From the NCBI GenBank assembly GCA_029258815.1, contig JAPDJZ010000114.1:1-7086 (forward strand): a stretch of DNA of 7,086 nt, written 5' to 3'. A program made the position numbers and the translations under genes. The stretch comes from an archaeon. Lineage in GTDB: Archaea; Thermoproteota; Nitrososphaeria_A; Caldarchaeales; Wolframiiraptoraceae. Below are positions 5,187 through 7,086 of this stretch, in pieces (positions within the stretch are counted from its first letter, which is position 1; each line of letters begins with the position of its first letter). Below the pieces are notes generated by a model. It saw nothing but the letters and a program-made list of their open reading frames with translations, ran no database searches and was not told where the DNA came from.

Positions 5187-5188
5187 GA

Positions 5189-6736
5189 GTGCGGGAGGGG
5201 TTAAAGGTCCTCGTGGCCGATTTCGGAGGCCAGTACGCGCATCTGATCGCTAGGAGGTGCAGGGAGCTCGGCGTCTATTCGGAGATAGTCGATCCCGAGC
5301 TGGTCGGGGGGGAGCTCGAGAGGGGCGGCGTGGGCGGGGTGATCTTCTCGGGCGGGCCTAGAAGCGTTTTTGAGCCGGATTCGCCCAGTATTGATCTCCA
5401 GCCCATTCTCGGGAAGGGAGTTCCGATCCTCGGGATCTGCTACGGCCATCAGCTTCTGGCCAAGCTCCTCGGCGGGAGGATCGAGGCCGGGAGGCTTAGG
5501 GAGTATGGCAGAACCCGGGTCGAGGTTCTTGAATACGACAAGCTTCTCGAGGGGCTGCCTAGGAGGGTTAGCGCTTGGATGAGCCACGGCGACGCGGTCG
5601 TCGAGCCCCCGCCGGGCTTCAGGGTTACGAGCAGGAGCGAGAGCGGGATAGTAACCTCGATGAGCGATGAGATTAGGAAGATCTACTCGATCCAGTTTCA
5701 CCCCGAGGTCGTTCACACGGAGCATGGGAGGGAGATTCTGAGAAACTTCCTCGAGAAGATCTGCGGGATAAAGCCTTGGTGGAGTCCGGGGGATAGGATC
5801 GGGGAGATCGTCGAGGAGATTAGGAGGATTGTACCTGAGGGCGAGAGGGTTATCTGCGCTGTCAGCGGCGGAGTCGACTCGATGACGACCGCCGTCCTCG
5901 TCTCGAAGGCCGTCGGGGATAGGCTGTACTGCATCTTCGTCGATCACGGCTTGATGAGGAAGGGGGAGCGGGAGGGCGTCGAGAAGAGCCTGAGGAAGCT
6001 CGGGGTGAAGAACCTGATAATCGTTGATGCTAGGGAGAGGTTTCTGAGGAGGCTTAGGGGCGTGGCGGATCCAGAGGAGAAGAGGAGGGTCGTGGGAGAG
6101 GAATTCATACGGGTTTTCGAGGAGGAGGCTTCGAGAATCCCGGGGGTTAGGTGGCTTGCGCAGGGGACGATCTACCCGGATAGGATCGAGAGCGGGAGGG
6201 CGAGCAGGAAGGCCGCCCTCATCAAGAGCCATCACAACGTCGGCGCCCTACCCGAGCGGATGAACCTAAAGCTAATCGAGCCTCTTAGAGACTTCTACAA
6301 GGATGAGGTTAGGGAGATAGCGAGGAGGCTCGGCCTACCCGACGAGGTCGTTAGGCGGCATCCGTTCCCGGGCCCGGGTCTCGCCGTCAGGATAATCGGA
6401 GAGGTTAACGAGGAGAAGCTCGAGATCTGCAGGGAGGCTAACGCCATCGTGGAGGAGGAGCTTAAGCATAGCGGACTCTACGATAGGGTTTGGCAGGGGT
6501 TCGCGGTGGTCTGCAACGATAAGTGGGTCGGGGTCATGGGCGACGAGAGGGTCGAGGGATACATAGTGATAGTCAGGATAGTTGAGAGCGTTGATGGGAT
6601 GACGGCCGACTGGCATAAGATCGACCACGAGGTTCTCGAGAGGATCTCGAACAGGATCACCCGCGAGGTCCCGGGGGTTACGATGGTCGCCTACGCCGCC
6701 ACGTCAAAGCCGCCATCAACGATAGAGCCATGTTGA
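5189..6736 (+). CDS. guaA: GMP synthase (glutamine-hydrolysing), single-chain
   Basis: GuaA converts XMP to GMP with ATP and glutamine, the last step of de novo guanine nucleotide synthesis. The 515 aa contain all family domains. An N-terminal class I glutaminase has nucleophile C84 in GICYGHQLL and the H171/E173 pair in FHPEV. An ATP pyrophosphatase domain has the P-loop SGGVDS (226-231) and the CIFVDHGLMRKGE region (248-260). The C-terminal dimerisation/XMP domain has HPFPGPGLAVRIIGEV (391-406) and SKPPSTIE (506-513). The length equals the usual fused enzyme, whereas many archaea encode glutaminase and synthetase as separate genes. It ends in PC after TIE, where family members usually end in W-E. 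It starts at GTG 5189 with GGAGG upstream. It is divergent from the flavoprotein and convergent with a membrane-protein gene. Confidence 0.97.
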   Translation: MREGLKVLVADFGGQYAHLIARRCRELGVYSEIVDPELVGGELERGGVGGVIFSGGPRSVFEPDSPSIDLQPILGKGVPILGICYGHQLLAKLLGGRIEAGRLREYGRTRVEVLEYDKLLEGLPRRVSAWMSHGDAVVEPPPGFRVTSRSESGIVTSMSDEIRKIYSIQFHPEVVHTEHGREILRNFLEKICGIKPWWSPGDRIGEIVEEIRRIVPEGERVICAVSGGVDSMTTAVLVSKAVGDRLYCIFVDHGLMRKGEREGVEKSLRKLGVKNLIIVDARERFLRRLRGVADPEEKRRVVGEEFIRVFEEEASRIPGVRWLAQGTIYPDRIESGRASRKAALIKSHHNVGALPERMNLKLIEPLRDFYKDEVREIARRLGLPDEVVRRHPFPGPGLAVRIIGEVNEEKLEICREANAIVEEELKHSGLYDRVWQGFAVVCNDKWVGVMGDERVEGYIVIVRIVESVDGMTADWHKIDHEVLERISNRITREVPGVTMVAYAATSKPPSTIEPC

Positions 6737-6752
6737 CGAATTCGAAACCAAC

Positions 6753-6757
6753 AAAAA
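6753..6757 (-). terminator. Possible U-tract terminator of the membrane-protein gene
   Basis: The minus strand reads CCTTTTTG beginning about 15 nt after the stop codon at 6772. Archaeal transcription often ends at such U-runs without a hairpin, though five U is short. The plus strand has no comparable run after guaA. Confidence 0.3.
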
Positions 6758-6771
6758 GGAGGATTGTTTGC

Positions 6772-7086
6772 CTAGCTTATGCCCGCCTTCTGCCTTCCCA
6801 GTACGGATGATATTAGCTTGGTGGGCGTTATCGCGCCTAGGGCTATGGCTGATAGGACTATCGCCGAGGATGCGAAAATCATCAGCGCGGGCAGGGTAAG
6901 CACTTCGGCCAACGCGAATAGAGCTAAACCAGCCGCAAAGGCCATCACGAGATACAGGGATCTGACCCTGACATATCGGCGCCTCCGCCTAAGGATCATG
7001 GAGATGATCACCACTAGCGGCGAGGCATAGACTAGTCCTATCAATAGGCTGGCGACGACGCCGGATATCAGCACCGCGAGCTCGGG
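6772..7086 (-). CDS. Small multi-pass membrane protein, C-terminal part (runs off window end)
   Basis: The frame is open from the window edge to TAG 6774-6772. A GTG at 7074-7072 could be a start, but the reading frame continues upstream with in-family residues (PELA then VLISG), so the true start is probably beyond the window. Of the 104 visible residues (numbered from the edge), about 3-32 form a long hydrophobic segment. RRRRR (33-37) follows, presumably cytoplasmic, then two more membrane segments (about 44-64 and 65-87) and a short basic tail ending KAGIS. Three transmembrane helices are therefore visible. I do not recognise the family and give no function. It is convergent with guaA across a 35-bp gap. 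Confidence 0.6.
   Translation of the reverse strand, partial: PELAVLISGVVASLLIGLVYASPLVVIISMILRRRRRYVRVRSLYLVMAFAAGLALFALAEVLTLPALMIFASSAIVLSAIALGAITPTKLISSVLGRQKAGIS

Noticed and set aside
5201..6235. 344-codon minus-strand ORF opposite guaA
   Set aside because: A Pro/Leu/Asp-rich shadow of the codon-biased guaA gene; the plus-strand frame has every catalytic motif of GMP synthase.
1..7086. CRISPR array, transposase, integrase gene or rRNA
   Set aside because: No regularly spaced repeats, no recombinase motifs and no rRNA-like stretch are visible in either strand.

Overview
The window looks like a thermophilic archaeon, most likely Thermoproteota or a close relative. The evidence is Arg codons dominated by AGG/AGA, frequent ATA Ile, Glu/Arg/Lys-rich proteins, TATA boxes about 25-30 nt upstream of start codons (near-leaderless transcription), GTG/TTG starts, SD sequences of the GGAGGTGAT type and a tRNA gene with an intron. 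No rRNA is present, so the lineage is an inference.

Layout. 1-608 (-): N-terminal part of a secreted, probably glycosylated surface protein with its own TATA box. 609-977: A-rich, gene-poor spacer with short repeats. 978-2664: accessory island visibly richer in A+T than the flanking GC-rich genes. It holds a LAGLIDADG homing-endonuclease ORF whose 5' end runs through a 21-nt copy of the 5' part of a tRNA gene (991-1011). An intact, intron-containing tRNA-Val(UAC) follows (1920-2021), then a convergent VapBC toxin-antitoxin pair (2031-2664). 2665-2783: divergent control region with a candidate kink-turn/box C/D-like RNA element and a perfect 14-bp palindrome abutting the next start codon. 2784-4527 (+): two-gene DrrAB-type ABC exporter. 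4508-5086 (-): flavin-reductase-like FMN protein, overlapping the permease end tail to tail. 5189-6736 (+): single-chain GMP synthase. 6772-7086 (-): partial small membrane protein.

The most unusual part is the tRNA/endonuclease locus. The endonuclease ORF is flanked by direct repeats of the tRNA 5' end, 929 bp apart. The left repeat is truncated in the D-loop and the right one belongs to the complete tRNA. A strong TATA box spans the left breakpoint and could drive the endonuclease. A second lies inside the 3' end of the endonuclease ORF and would drive the intact tRNA. This arrangement fits insertion or recombination of a tRNA-targeting endonuclease unit that rebuilt the tRNA and supplied its promoter. 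With VapBC immediately downstream, the tRNA looks like a hotspot for selfish genes. The remaining genes (exporter, flavoprotein, guaA) are ordinary chromosomal functions.
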